Shown: positions 16,703 to 25,096, counted from the stretch's first letter. The stretch: 64,000 bases of DNA from an uncultured Sphingopyxis sp. (GCA_937873425.1 CALMYE010000279.1:1-64000), one strand, 5' to 3'. Made by a program: numbers and translations. Notes: generated from the letters alone by a model not told the origin.

Positions 16703-17152
16703 ATGAGTTCGCTGAGTTCTTTAATTCGTCAGGCTCAGGAAAACGGATGGTGTGCACGATGGGCCTGCACGACTTGCGGATCTTGCGAACTGCGAAATGG
16801 GCTGCAATCGCTACTTCAGGCGTTGGGGCCAAGTGCATTTCTGGATCAAGTCAGAGCGAGAGAGGATTTCACCAACATCAATGTCCATGTATTTGTCCTT
16901 CGATGGTCATCCATGAAGATCCCCAATCTGGAAGCATTGCTAACCGGTTCATCTGCTAGCCTGCTTCTGTCCCAGATGCTGACGGCGAAGCGTGTAGCGG
17001 ACGAGCTCCGCATTGACCATTACAAGCGGAATGACCCTGCTTTTGTTGCAGCAGAGCGCGAACGAAAGCGGACAGAGCGAGCAGACCGGCACAAGGCCCG
17101 CCTTGAGGCAAAGGCGATCCGTGATCGCAGTCGGCGTCATCCCGAAAAATGA
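16703..17152 (+). CDS. Hypothetical protein with N-terminal CxxC-type cluster
   Basis: Not recognised, 149 aa. A cysteine cluster near the N-terminus (WCARWACTTCGSCELRN) could bind zinc. The middle is hydrophobic-mixed (NINVHVFVLRWSS). The C-terminal third is highly basic and helical (AERERKRTERADRHKARLEAKAIRDRSRRHPEK), which could bind nucleic acid or form a coiled coil. The start ATG overlaps the stop of a 21-codon frame. It lies in the lower-GC accessory stretch, and codon bias is weaker than in flanking genes. Confidence 0.5.
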   Translation: MSSLSSLIRQAQENGWCARWACTTCGSCELRNGLQSLLQALGPSAFLDQVRAREDFTNINVHVFVLRWSSMKIPNLEALLTGSSASLLLSQMLTAKRVADELRIDHYKRNDPAFVAAERERKRTERADRHKARLEAKAIRDRSRRHPEK

Positions 17153-17533
17153 ACGCCATATCGGAACTGCGAAGGAATTGTGGGACGGGTGCAACAACCC
17201 TAAAATCTACCTCGCAAAAACCGCTGTCCTAAAATCCCCCGCCATGCTCCAAGCTGACGGATGAGACGTTCCGCATTCCTCCCGGCCACGGTCGCCGCGC
17301 CCGTGCCCCGCCGTCCGAAGGGCGAAAGAGAGGGGGGACGTGGCGTGTACTTCCTATACTTTGGAATAAAATTACGCGGTTCGGCGCCAGCCTCGACGGT
17401 GATTCGCCCTGCGTTACGGCGACGAAACGCCGCGCCAGTTCAGACGGGTTCAAAGCAGCATCGGAACCGCGCCGCATTGTGCCACTCGGCCTCGCGCGCC
17501 GCGCGCGCCTTTTGCCCCTCGCCGGGGCGGATG
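17153..17533. other. Intergenic stretch, no supported gene
   Basis: 381 bp between the basic unknown and the popZ-like gene. An 82-codon minus frame (17229-17477) and the start of a very long plus frame antisense to tolC are present but look non-coding. The base composition changes here from lower to high GC, marking the edge of the accessory stretch. Confidence 0.4.
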
Positions 17534-17950
17534 CTACAGCCGCCGGCCGGTGATCCGGCTGATTTCCTTCGCCACCATCGCCTCGACGAGCGGCGGCAGG
17601 TTGGTGTCGAGCCAGTCCTTGAGCATCGGGCGCAGCGCGTCGAGCACCACCTCTTCCATCGTGCGGCCCGCGGCGGGCGGCGTCGCCGTGGCTGCGGCGG
17701 CAGCGGGCGCGACGGCGGCGGTCAGCGCTTCGAGCGACTGGCGCGCGGCATCGGCGCTCGCTTCGGAGACGAGCTCGTCCCTGGCGTCCGCCTCGGGCGC
17801 GCTTTCGTCGGCTTCTTGCAGTTCGAGCACATCCTCGCTCGCCGCGGCGCGGGCTTCGCGCGCGCCGGGGGCCTCGTCGCGCGCGATCACGCGCCGGATC
17901 GACGACAAAATGTCTTCCATCGAAGGTTCACGCGACATGTCGCCCATCAT
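17534..17950 (-). CDS. DUF2497 / PopZ-like polar organizing protein
   Basis: 138-aa protein with the PopZ layout. The N-terminal PSMEDILSSIRRVIARDE helix is followed by a long acidic Ala/Glu/Asp/Pro-rich linker. The C-terminal block EEVVLDALRPMLKDWLDTNLPPLVEAMVAKEISRITGR forms the conserved oligomerisation helices. In Caulobacter PopZ makes a polar matrix that anchors the centromere complex. MSREPS at 17938 is an alternative start. It lies downstream of tolC on the same strand. Confidence 0.85.
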   Translation of the reverse strand: MMGDMSREPSMEDILSSIRRVIARDEAPGAREARAAASEDVLELQEADESAPEADARDELVSEASADAARQSLEALTAAVAPAAAAATATPPAAGRTMEEVVLDALRPMLKDWLDTNLPPLVEAMVAKEISRITGRRL

Positions 17951-18025
17951 GGCCCCCTGCGGCGCGCCCGGAAAGCCGGGCGGTTAACCATCTTCTTACC
18001 GGGCGGCGGCGGCGCTTGCCAAGCC

Positions 18026-19516
18026 TTATTGTGGGGTGAGGTTCGCGTCGCTGGCCGGCGGCACGACCGCGTCGGCGGCGGGGACGCCCCGCGTGTCGGT
18101 CGCCTGCTGCTGCGGCCGGGGATCGTCGGCCCAGTCGAAGATCTGGCCGCGGACACGGCGGTAGTTGACCTCCGGATCGTAGAGCGGCCCGCCCTCGATG
18201 CCGAGGTCGCGCGCCTCGGCCTTGCCCATCGCGGCGAGCAGCGAGAAGGCGGCGACATATGCGTTGCGGCGCGCCGAGACGAGCTGGACCTGGGTGTTCA
18301 GATATTCCTGCTCGGCGTTGAGGATGTCGAGGATCGAGCGGGTGCCGACGCTGTTCTCCGCGCGCACGCCTTCGAGCGACAGCGCGTTGGCGCTGACCGC
18401 CTGCTGGGTCGCGGCGATGATCTGCTCGTTCGCCTGCCACGCGGCATAGGCGCCGCGCGTCTGCGCGATCACGTCGCGTTCGACCGCGACATAATTTTCG
18501 ATCGCCTGGCTCGACCGCGACTGCGCCTGGCGCACCTGCGCCGCCGGACGCCCGCCCTGGAACAGCGGGATCGTCAGCGACAGGCCGGCCTGGGCGCTGG
18601 AGGTCGCATTCTCCGCCGTGGTGTTCGCGGCGGGGATCGAGTTCAGATTATTGTTGTAGCCGGCGCCGGTCGTCGCCGACAGCCGGGGCAGGCGGCCGGC
18701 GCGCGCGACGCCGATGTCGGCGCGGCTGGCGTGGACGAGCTGGTCCGCGGCTTCGATGTCGGGATTGTTGTTCAGCGCGATCGCGACCGCATCCTCGACG
18801 GTCGCCGGCAGACCCGGCAACTGCGGCGGTGCCTCCAGGTCGACGGGCGCCTCGCCGACGAGGCGGATATAGGCTTCGCGGCTGCGAATGAGGTTCGATT
18901 CGGCAGTGCGCAGGTCGCCCTCGGCGAGCGCGAGCCGCGCCTGCGACTGGGCGACGTCGGTGCGGGTCAGGTCGCCGATCTCGAAGCGGTCGCTCGTCGC
19001 TTCCAGATTGGTGCGCAGCACCGCGACATTGTTGCGGTTGAGCCGGACGATCGCCTGGTCGCGGATCACGTCCATATAGGCGCCGACGGTCTGCGCGAAG
19101 ATGCTCGCCTCGGTCGCGCGCAGGTCGGCCTGACCCGCCTCGACGCGATATCTGGCGGCCTTCACCGCGTTGCGCACCGCGCCGCCCTGATAGATGGGGA
19201 CCGACACCTGCCCGCCGACGCTGACGAAGCGCTTGGGCGAGAAGAAGGCGTTGCCGGGCAGCACCAGATTTTCCTGATAATCGACGCCCACGCCGGCCGA
19301 CGGCAGGCCGCCGGCGCGCTGGATCGGCACATTCTCGTCGTTCGCGCGCTGCTGCGCGCGCGCCGCGGTCAGCGTCGGGTTGTTCTCATAGGCTTTGGCG
19401 AGCGCGCCCTGCAGCGTTTCGGCCTGCGCCGCGGGCGACAGCATCAGCGCGCCGAGCGCGAGGCCGGCGAGCCAGCGGGCGCGGGGCTGTTTCTTGCGGT
19501 TATCGTGCATCGTCAT
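18026..19516 (-). CDS. tolC: TolC family outer membrane channel
   Basis: Outer-membrane trimeric channel used by type I secretion and RND efflux systems. The protein is 496 aa with a signal peptide (basic MTMHDNRKK..., hydrophobic core, cleavage after AAQA-ET). The duplicated TolC repeat is visible: TLTAARAQQRANDENV and ALNNNPDIEAADQLVHASRADIGVARAGRLP, plus LSLTIPLFQGGRPAAQVRQAQ and GTRSILDILNAEQEYLNTQVQL. It is followed downstream by the popZ-like gene and preceded 33 bp upstream by the isoaspartyl methyltransferase-like gene, probably one operon. No RND or ABC partner is in the window. Confidence 0.93.
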   Translation of the reverse strand: MTMHDNRKKQPRARWLAGLALGALMLSPAAQAETLQGALAKAYENNPTLTAARAQQRANDENVPIQRAGGLPSAGVGVDYQENLVLPGNAFFSPKRFVSVGGQVSVPIYQGGAVRNAVKAARYRVEAGQADLRATEASIFAQTVGAYMDVIRDQAIVRLNRNNVAVLRTNLEATSDRFEIGDLTRTDVAQSQARLALAEGDLRTAESNLIRSREAYIRLVGEAPVDLEAPPQLPGLPATVEDAVAIALNNNPDIEAADQLVHASRADIGVARAGRLPRLSATTGAGYNNNLNSIPAANTTAENATSSAQAGLSLTIPLFQGGRPAAQVRQAQSRSSQAIENYVAVERDVIAQTRGAYAAWQANEQIIAATQQAVSANALSLEGVRAENSVGTRSILDILNAEQEYLNTQVQLVSARRNAYVAAFSLLAAMGKAEARDLGIEGGPLYDPEVNYRRVRGQIFDWADDPRPQQQATDTRGVPAADAVVPPASDANLTPQ

Positions 19517-19549
19517 GGTCAGCCTGAAACGAGGGGAGGGTGGAGGCTT

Positions 19550-20227
19550 CTAGAATCGAAAGCCCTTCGGCGCCGCGAAACCGGGCAGCGGCGCGGCGTC
19601 CATGTCGGCGAAGGGGCGCAGCGCGAGCACGCCGCCGGTCTTCACGCCCTGGGCAAGGCGGGTGACCGCGCCGTCGCGCAGCGCCGCGACGATGCGCCCG
19701 CCCTCGGCGAGCTGATCGGCGAGCGCCGGCGGCAGCGCCTCGATCGCGCCGTCGATCAGGATGCGGTCGAACGGTGCCCGGTCGGGCGCGCCGGCGGCGA
19801 GCGGTCCTTCGATCCAGTCGATGCCGTCCCCCGCGCCCGTGTCCCGCGCCATGGCGAGCAGCGCCGCATCTTCTTCGAGCGCGTGGACCTCGGCGCCGAG
19901 CCGCGCGAGGCAGGCGGCGGCATAGCCGGTCGCCGCGCCGACGAGCAGCACACGCATCCCCGGCCGCACCATCGCCGCGACGAGCATGCGCCCGGTGACC
20001 AGCGGCGGGTTGAGCGCGCGGCCCCCGCCGAGCGGAATCGCGCGGTCCATATAGGCGACGCTGGCCAGCGCGGGCGGCACATGCGCCTCGCGCGCGACCG
20101 CGCCCATCGCGCCGACGACCGCGGGATCGGTGACGTCGTTGGTGCGCAGCTGGCTGTCGATCATCGCGGCCCGCATCTGTGCGGCGCGCGCCTCGTCCCA
20201 TTCGGCCTCATCATATTTCGTCGCCAT
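19550..20227 (-). CDS. Protein-L-isoaspartate O-methyltransferase family protein
   Basis: SAM-dependent methyltransferase of the PCMT family, 225 aa, which normally repairs isoaspartyl residues. Visible features: MIDSQLRTNDVTDPAVVGAM, YMDRAIPLGGGRALNPPLVTGRML and a SAM-binding loop VLLVGAATGYAAACLARLG. That loop diverges from the usual E-x-G-x-G-x-G form (VGAATGY here), so catalytic activity is likely but not certain. The ATG at 20227 was chosen because the longer reading enters the tRNA-Cys region. It is upstream of tolC, an arrangement common in sphingomonads. Confidence 0.87.
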   Translation of the reverse strand: MATKYDEAEWDEARAAQMRAAMIDSQLRTNDVTDPAVVGAMGAVAREAHVPPALASVAYMDRAIPLGGGRALNPPLVTGRMLVAAMVRPGMRVLLVGAATGYAAACLARLGAEVHALEEDAALLAMARDTGAGDGIDWIEGPLAAGAPDRAPFDRILIDGAIEALPPALADQLAEGGRIVAALRDGAVTRLAQGVKTGGVLALRPFADMDAAPLPGFAAPKGFRF

Positions 20228-20283
20228 CTGCGCCCGTCCGATTGCTGGAATGATCCCGTGTGTCGCAGGCCGCTCTAGCCGAA

Positions 20284-20317
20284 GCGATGCTGTATTGCAA
20301 TAGTAATACAGCATCGC
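20284..20317. promoter_or_regulatory. Perfect 13-bp inverted repeat upstream of pcm-like gene
   Basis: GCGATGCTGTATT, an 8-bp spacer GCAATAGT, then AATACAGCATCGC. It lies 57 bp upstream of the methyltransferase start, in its expected promoter or leader. It is much less GC-rich than the surroundings. It could be an operator for a dimeric regulator or an mRNA hairpin. Confidence 0.5.
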
Positions 20318-20458
20318 GGCCCGCCGCCCGCGCATAGCCGCCCCGGCCGCTGCCGCCAAGCCTGCATCGGCGAATCCTTGACAAGGCGGCGAAAGCCTCT
20401 CACTAGCCGGGCCGTCCAGCACCCGGCCCATCCCATCGGGATCGGCATTTCGGCATGA

Positions 20459-20532
20459 GGCCCGATGGCGGAGTGGTGACGCAGCGGACTGCAAATCCGT
20501 ATACGCCGGTTCGATTCCGGCTCGGGCCTCCA
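20459..20532 (+). tRNA. tRNA-Cys (anticodon GCA)
   Basis: The cloverleaf is complete. Acceptor GGCCCGA pairs with TCGGGCC, the discriminator is T and CCA is encoded. The anticodon loop is CTGCAAA with anticodon GCA, and the T arm reads GGTTCGATTCC. A T-rich run follows at 20543-20557. It is divergent from the pcm-like gene and marks the left border of the rtc module. Confidence 0.95.
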
Positions 20533-20577
20533 ATCATTCCAGATTTTATTTTTATTTCAAATGCTTGAGTGGTCTAT

Positions 20578-20607
20578 ATGTCTAACCTTGGGGCCAAGGT
20601 TAGACAT
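20578..20607. terminator. Perfect 14-bp inverted repeat, probable terminator downstream of rtcR
   Basis: ATGTCTAACCTTGG, a GG spacer, then CCAAGGTTAGACAT. It is 34 bp downstream of the rtcR stop and about 45 bp after tRNA-Cys. No long T run follows on either strand, so it could terminate poorly or be a protein-binding site. Confidence 0.45.
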
Positions 20608-20641
20608 TGCAGCCCTTTGAGGCGTGCTGGCTTCCGGTTTT

Positions 20642-22243
20642 TCACGGGGCGCCGAGGCGCGTTTTGATGTCCGCCCACTCCAGGCCGAATTTCGCCAGAT
20701 ATTTCCTGAGCCTGTCGGCGTCGTTCGTGCTTTTGCGCAAATCCCTCGACACGGCGAACAGGCTGCGTCCCGCTTCGGACAGCGATCGGGCGGCGCGGCA
20801 TGTCGCGATGACGAAGGCCAGCTGGACGCGGTCGAACGGATCGATCGCGGCGCGCCGGTCGCTGCTCAGGACGCGGTCGAGAGCGTCGGCCTGCTCCCCG
20901 TCCGCGTTCCATATGGCGCGGAGCCTTGCGATCTCGAAGCCCACGGCATCGCCGTCGATCCGTCCCGTCGTGCTCAGCGTGGCCATCCGTGTGACGCTGG
21001 CCGCGAGGTCGCGAAAATTCCCCGGCCACGCCGCGTCCGCGCCTTCGGCAAACCGCAGGTAGAGGTCGCGCGCCTCCTTGTTGAAGGTGACCCGCGATCC
21101 TTCGCGCTCGGCAAAGCGTTCGAGCTCATAGTCGAGATTGGGCTCGATATCCTCGCGGCGGTCCGCGAGGCCGGGGAGCGCGAAGGTCCAGAGGTTGAGG
21201 CGCGCGAACAGATCGTCGCGGAAACGGCCGTCGCGGACCTGTTCGACGAGATTTCGATTGGTCCCGGCGATGAGTTGGAAATCGCTCCGCGCCTCGCTGT
21301 CCGACCCGACCGGGAGGAAGCGTCCTTCCTCGATGGCGCGCAGGATCATGGCTTGCTCGTCGAGGCCCAGCTCGCCGATCTCGTCGAGAAAAAGCAGACC
21401 ATTGTCGGCGCTCCTGAGCAGGCCCGGCCGGTCCTGCACCGCGCCGGTAAAGGCGCCCCTGCGGTGGCCGAACAGCGCCGACATCGCGCTGTCGCCCTTC
21501 AGCGTCGCGCAATTGACCTCGACGAACGGCCCGTTCACCTGGTGGCGCAGCTTCTTCAGCTCATAGATTTTGCGCGCGAGCTGGCTTTTCCCGGCGCCGG
21601 TCGGCCCCATCAGCAGGATCGGCGCCCGGCTGCGCATCGCGACCTGTTCGATCTCCTCGATCATGCGGTTGAAGCGGGGGTTGCGGGTCTCGATCCCGCT
21701 CTTGAGAAAGCTCGCGCTTTCGGCGCTCGCCGCGGCGAAGCGGGTCGCGATGCTGTCGTAGCGTGAGAGGTCGAGATCGATGACACCCCACGTGCCGACC
21801 GGCTGCGGCGCGCCGCGCTGCGGTTGTGTCTGGAGCAGCTTGCCCGGCAGGTAGCGCGCCTCGGTGAGCAGGAAGAGGCAGATCTGCGCGACGTGCGTAC
21901 CGGTCGTGATGTGGATCAGATAATCGTGCGCGTCGGGGTCGAAGGGAAAGTCGCGCGCGAAGTCGAGCAGCTTTCCATACACCTCCTCGAAGTCCCACGC
22001 GTCGTCGAAGTCGAGCGGATGCGGCACCACCTCGGTCTCGGGCGAGACATCGGCGATGTCGCCGGCGACGATCCCGGCCAGCCGCCGGTGCTGCGTCCCG
22101 TGGAGCAGGATGAAGCGGTCGATCCGCAGGTCTTCCTGCATGCAGATGCTGACGCTCGGCCGCCACTTGTTCCAGCGGCCCGAATCGAACTTTCCCGCGT
22201 CGAGGGTGGAGCCGAGGAATCCGATGGCGGTGACGGGTTTCAT
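20642..22243 (-). CDS. rtcR: RtcR, sigma-54-dependent activator of the RNA repair operon
   Basis: Bacterial enhancer-binding protein of 533 aa. The N-terminal 180 residues form the RtcR CARF-like ligand domain (IGFLGSTLDAG, HITTGTHVAQICLFLL at about 111-126), thought to sense RNA-derived ligands. The AAA+ domain has Walker A GPTGAGKS at 203-210, GAFTGA at 253-258 (the sigma-54 contact loop) and Walker B LLFLDEIGEL at 273-282. The C-terminus is predicted to bind DNA. It is divergent from rtcB, whose leader carries a good sigma-54 site. An AT-rich stretch (22244-22275) precedes it and probably holds its own promoter. Confidence 0.95.
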   Translation of the reverse strand: MKPVTAIGFLGSTLDAGKFDSGRWNKWRPSVSICMQEDLRIDRFILLHGTQHRRLAGIVAGDIADVSPETEVVPHPLDFDDAWDFEEVYGKLLDFARDFPFDPDAHDYLIHITTGTHVAQICLFLLTEARYLPGKLLQTQPQRGAPQPVGTWGVIDLDLSRYDSIATRFAAASAESASFLKSGIETRNPRFNRMIEEIEQVAMRSRAPILLMGPTGAGKSQLARKIYELKKLRHQVNGPFVEVNCATLKGDSAMSALFGHRRGAFTGAVQDRPGLLRSADNGLLFLDEIGELGLDEQAMILRAIEEGRFLPVGSDSEARSDFQLIAGTNRNLVEQVRDGRFRDDLFARLNLWTFALPGLADRREDIEPNLDYELERFAEREGSRVTFNKEARDLYLRFAEGADAAWPGNFRDLAASVTRMATLSTTGRIDGDAVGFEIARLRAIWNADGEQADALDRVLSSDRRAAIDPFDRVQLAFVIATCRAARSLSEAGRSLFAVSRDLRKSTNDADRLRKYLAKFGLEWADIKTRLGAP

Positions 22244-22383
22244 ATCGTCTTATATAAATATCTAATATACGATACAAGATTATCCTGTCTTCGCACTTTT
22301 CGCGCGGCGCGGCCGCCGGAGGACGCTCAGGCTTAATCAATAATTTCAACACATTGGACTGAATCCGGCCTTGGCCGGGGAGA

Positions 22384-22400
22384 TTGGCACGCCTTCTGCA
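22384..22400 (+). promoter_or_regulatory. Sigma-54 (-24/-12) promoter of the rtcB operon
   Basis: TTGGCACGCCTTCTGCA has the invariant GG and GC separated by exactly ten bases, close to the consensus TGGCACG-N4-TTGCA. It lies 163 bp upstream of rtcB on the plus strand, next to the divergent gene for a sigma-54 activator. Transcription should begin near 22411, leaving a leader of about 150 nt. Confidence 0.8.
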
Positions 22401-22427
22401 AAGCATTGGGCGTCGGGGTTCACGTCC

Positions 22428-22486
22428 CTCGACACGACGCGGGAAGAGGGGCGGCTGGAATGGGCCGGCCGCCCCGAAGCGTCGAG
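22428..22486 (+). ncRNA. Structured leader or small RNA upstream of rtcB
   Basis: Just after the predicted sigma-54 start site, an outer stem CTCGAC / GTCGAG (22428-22433 with 22481-22486) encloses a perfect 8-bp stem GGGGCGGC / GCCGCCCC (22448-22455 with 22468-22475) with a 12-nt loop. No open frame explains it. It could be a leader element or a small RNA linked to RNA repair; Y RNAs and tRNA-like RNAs are encoded near rtc genes in other bacteria. Confidence 0.45.
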
Positions 22487-22562
22487 AACCGGCGTGCGAT
22501 ACTCCGGCAGGCCTCGCCTTTGACGCGGGACTGCCCCAAGAAGCGATGGAGGGAGGTCAGCC

Positions 22563-23789
22563 ATGACCCGGACGACCTATGAAGTTCAGCATGTCGAGGG
22601 CGGACGCCCGGTCAAGATGTGGACCCGTGGCGTGCCGGTCGAGGACATGGCGCGCGCGCAGCTCGCACGGGCGGCGCAGATGCCCTTCGTGTTCAAGCAT
22701 GTCGCGGCGATGCCCGACGTCCATGTCGGGATCGGCGCCACGGTCGGCTCGGTGATCCCGACCAAGGGCGCGGTGATCCCGGCGGCGGTCGGCGTCGACA
22801 TCGGCTGCGGCATGATGGCGGCGCGCACCACGCTGATGGCGCACGACCTGCCCGACAATCTGGAGGGCATCCGCAGCGCGATCGAGGCGGCGGTGCCGCA
22901 CGGCCGTTCGGTCGGGCGCGGCAAGCGCGACAGCGGCTCGTGGGGCGATCCCCCACAGGCCATCGTCGACGCCTGGGCGACGCTCGCCGAGCGCTTCGGC
23001 CATATCGTCGCCAGGCATCCGCGGCTGAAGAACACCAACAACCTCACGCATCTGGGGACGCTCGGCACGGGCAATCATTTCATCGAGCTGTGCCTCGACC
23101 AGGATGCGCGGGTGTGGGTGATGCTGCATTCGGGCTCGCGCGGCGTCGGCAATGCGATCGGCTCCTACTTCATCGAACTGGCGAAGCAGGACATGCGCAA
23201 GTGGTTCATCAACCTGCCCGACGAGAATCTCGCCTATTTCCCGGAAGGGACCGACCATTTCGACGACTATGTCGAGGCGGTGGGCTGGGCGCAGGACTTC
23301 GCGGCGCTGAACCGGCGCATGATGATGGTCAACGTCATCGCCGCGCTACGCGGACAGATCGCCAAGCCCTTCGAGGCCGAAGCCGAAGCGGTGAACTGCC
23401 ATCACAATTATGTGACGCGCGAAAACCACTTCGGCGAGAATGTGCTCGTCACCCGCAAGGGGGCGGTGCGTGCGGCGAAGGGGACGATGGGGATTATCCC
23501 GGGCTCGATGGGCGCGAAATCGTTCATCGTGCGTGGGCTGGGCAACCCGGAATCCTTCGACAGCTGCAGCCATGGCGCGGGCCGCGTCATGAGCCGCACC
23601 GCGGCGAAGAAGCTCGTCACCCTCGACGAGCATATCGCCGACACCGCAGGCGTCGAATGCCGCAAGGACGAGGGCGTCATCGACGAGACGCCAAAGGCGT
23701 ACAAGCCGATCGAGGCGGTGATGGCGGCGCAGGCCGACCTCGTCGAGATCGTCCATACGCTGAAGCAGGTGGTGTGCGTGAAGGGGTGA
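22563..23789 (+). CDS. rtcB: RNA 3'-phosphate/5'-OH ligase RtcB
   Basis: GTP- and Mn-dependent ligase joining RNA 2',3'-cyclic phosphate or 3'-phosphate ends to 5'-OH ends. The protein is 408 aa. Metal and catalytic residues are in place: PDVHVG, GVDIGCGM with Cys82, GTGNHF, LHSGSRG, NCHHNY, and SCSHGAGR with the guanylylated His at 337. The start ATG follows a GGAGGGAGG ribosome site. First gene of an operon with a CPCC-family protein and rtcA, under RtcR/sigma-54 control. Confidence 0.96.
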   Translation: MTRTTYEVQHVEGGRPVKMWTRGVPVEDMARAQLARAAQMPFVFKHVAAMPDVHVGIGATVGSVIPTKGAVIPAAVGVDIGCGMMAARTTLMAHDLPDNLEGIRSAIEAAVPHGRSVGRGKRDSGSWGDPPQAIVDAWATLAERFGHIVARHPRLKNTNNLTHLGTLGTGNHFIELCLDQDARVWVMLHSGSRGVGNAIGSYFIELAKQDMRKWFINLPDENLAYFPEGTDHFDDYVEAVGWAQDFAALNRRMMMVNVIAALRGQIAKPFEAEAEAVNCHHNYVTRENHFGENVLVTRKGAVRAAKGTMGIIPGSMGAKSFIVRGLGNPESFDSCSHGAGRVMSRTAAKKLVTLDEHIADTAGVECRKDEGVIDETPKAYKPIEAVMAAQADLVEIVHTLKQVVCVKG

Positions 23790-23818
23790 CCCTTCACGCC
23801 GCCATCGGGAGACATAAT

Positions 23819-24058
23819 GTGACCACTGCGAAACTCTTTCCCTGTCCATGCTGCAAATCGCTCACGCTTCGCGATCCCGGAGGATTTGAGATTTGTTCGG
23901 TGTGCTGGTGGGAAGATGATGGCCAAGGCGATGCAGATGCTGACGATGTCCGCGGCGGACCCAACGGTAACATGAGCCTCACTCAAGTACGGAAGAAATG
24001 GCAACACCATTTGGCGTTTGAAGCGCAGTTTGTGCCCAAGCCGAAGCAAGCCGATTAA
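23819..24058 (+). CDS. Cysteine-rich CPCC family protein
   Basis: 79-aa protein starting at GTG 23819 after a GGGAGA ribosome site. It matches the Cys-rich CPCC domain: FPCPCCKSLTLRDPGGFEIC, SVCWWEDDGQ and GPNGNMSLTQVRKKW. The four Cys of CPCC and CxxC probably bind zinc or another metal. Family function is unknown. Composition is lower in GC than rtcB and rtcA, so it may have been inserted into the operon. It lies 29 bp after rtcB and 15 bp before rtcA and should be co-induced. Confidence 0.8.
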   Translation: MTTAKLFPCPCCKSLTLRDPGGFEICSVCWWEDDGQGDADADDVRGGPNGNMSLTQVRKKWQHHLAFEAQFVPKPKQAD

Positions 24059-24073
24059 ATAACGAGAAGAATC

Positions 24074-25096
24074 ATGATCATCATCGACGGCTCCGAAGGC
24101 GAAGGCGGCGGGCAGGTGCTGCGCTATGCGTGCGCGCTGTCGCTGCTGACCGGCGAGCCTTTCCGTATCGACAATATCCGCGGCGGGCGCGAGAAGCCGG
24201 GGCTCATGCGCCAGCATGTGACCGCGATCGAGGCCGCGTGCGTGGTCGGGGGCGCCGAATGCTCGGGACTCGCGGTGGGCTCGAACAGCATCGCTTTCCG
24301 GCCCGGTCGGGTGACGCCGGGCGACTATCATTTCGCGGTCGGCACTGCGGGCAGCACCGCGCTCGTTCTGCAGACGGTCATGGTCCCGCTGATGCTGGCC
24401 GAAGCGCCTTCACGCCTCGTCATCGAAGGTGGGACGCATGCGATGGCCGCGCCGCCTTTCGAGTTCATCGAGCGCACGCTGCTGCCGGTGATCAATCGCA
24501 TGGGACCGGCGGTGTCGGCGCGGCTGGTCCGCCACGGCTTCTTCCCGCGCGGCGGAGGACGGATCGAGGTCGATATCGCGCCCGCGCCGCTGCGCCCGAT
24601 CGAATGCGTGGCGCGCGGCGCGCTGCGCAGGGTTGCCGCGACCGCGATCCTGGCGGGCATCCCGTTCGACGTCGGCGATCGCGAGCTCAAGACCGCGGCC
24701 AGGACGCTGGCCGACTGGCCGGCTGAAGCCTTCGCCACCCGGCAGCTTCCCGCCGATCAGGGGCCGGGCAATGCGCTGTTGCTCGAAGCGGAATTCGACC
24801 ATGTGACCGAAGTGATGTCGGCGTTCGGCAAGATCGGAATCCCCGCCGAGCGGCTGGCGAAAACGGCCGCGCGGCGGATGGCGGGCTATCTGGCGTGCGA
24901 CGCTTTCGCCGGTCCCTATTTGCAGGATCAACTCCTGCTTCCCTTCGCGATGGCGGGGGACGGTGCCTTTTCGACCGTGAAGCTCAGCCGGCATAGTCTG
25001 ACGGCCGCGGCGCTCGTCGAGCGCTTTCTGGGAACGGGTTTTCGGTTCACGGAGCGGACTGACGGAGGAATCTCGGTCGAGGTGGCAAGCGCGTAG
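24074..25096 (+). CDS. rtcA: RNA 3'-terminal phosphate cyclase RtcA
   Basis: ATP-dependent enzyme making RNA 2',3'-cyclic phosphate ends. The protein is 340 aa. Family blocks: IDGSEGEGGGQVLRYACALS at the N-terminus, IRGGREKPGLMRQH, FAVGTAGSTALVLQTVMVPL, GGTHAMAAPPFEFIE, HGFFPRGGGRIE, and YLQDQLLLPFAMA with the adenylylated His equivalent near KLSRHSLTA. It is the last gene of the rtc operon. Cyclic ends made here can be ligated by RtcB. Confidence 0.95.
   Translation: MIIIDGSEGEGGGQVLRYACALSLLTGEPFRIDNIRGGREKPGLMRQHVTAIEAACVVGGAECSGLAVGSNSIAFRPGRVTPGDYHFAVGTAGSTALVLQTVMVPLMLAEAPSRLVIEGGTHAMAAPPFEFIERTLLPVINRMGPAVSARLVRHGFFPRGGGRIEVDIAPAPLRPIECVARGALRRVAATAILAGIPFDVGDRELKTAARTLADWPAEAFATRQLPADQGPGNALLLEAEFDHVTEVMSAFGKIGIPAERLAKTAARRMAGYLACDAFAGPYLQDQLLLPFAMAGDGAFSTVKLSRHSLTAAALVERFLGTGFRFTERTDGGISVEVASA

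Noticed and set aside
17261..20278. A 1,005-codon plus-strand open frame
   Set aside because: It is antisense to the popZ-like, tolC and pcm-like genes, whose products are clearly recognisable; high GC leaves antisense frames open.
20459..25096. rtc module as a tRNA-integrated genomic island
   Set aside because: It follows tRNA-Cys, but no duplicate of the tRNA 3' end and no integrase is visible, and rtcB/rtcA composition matches the host.
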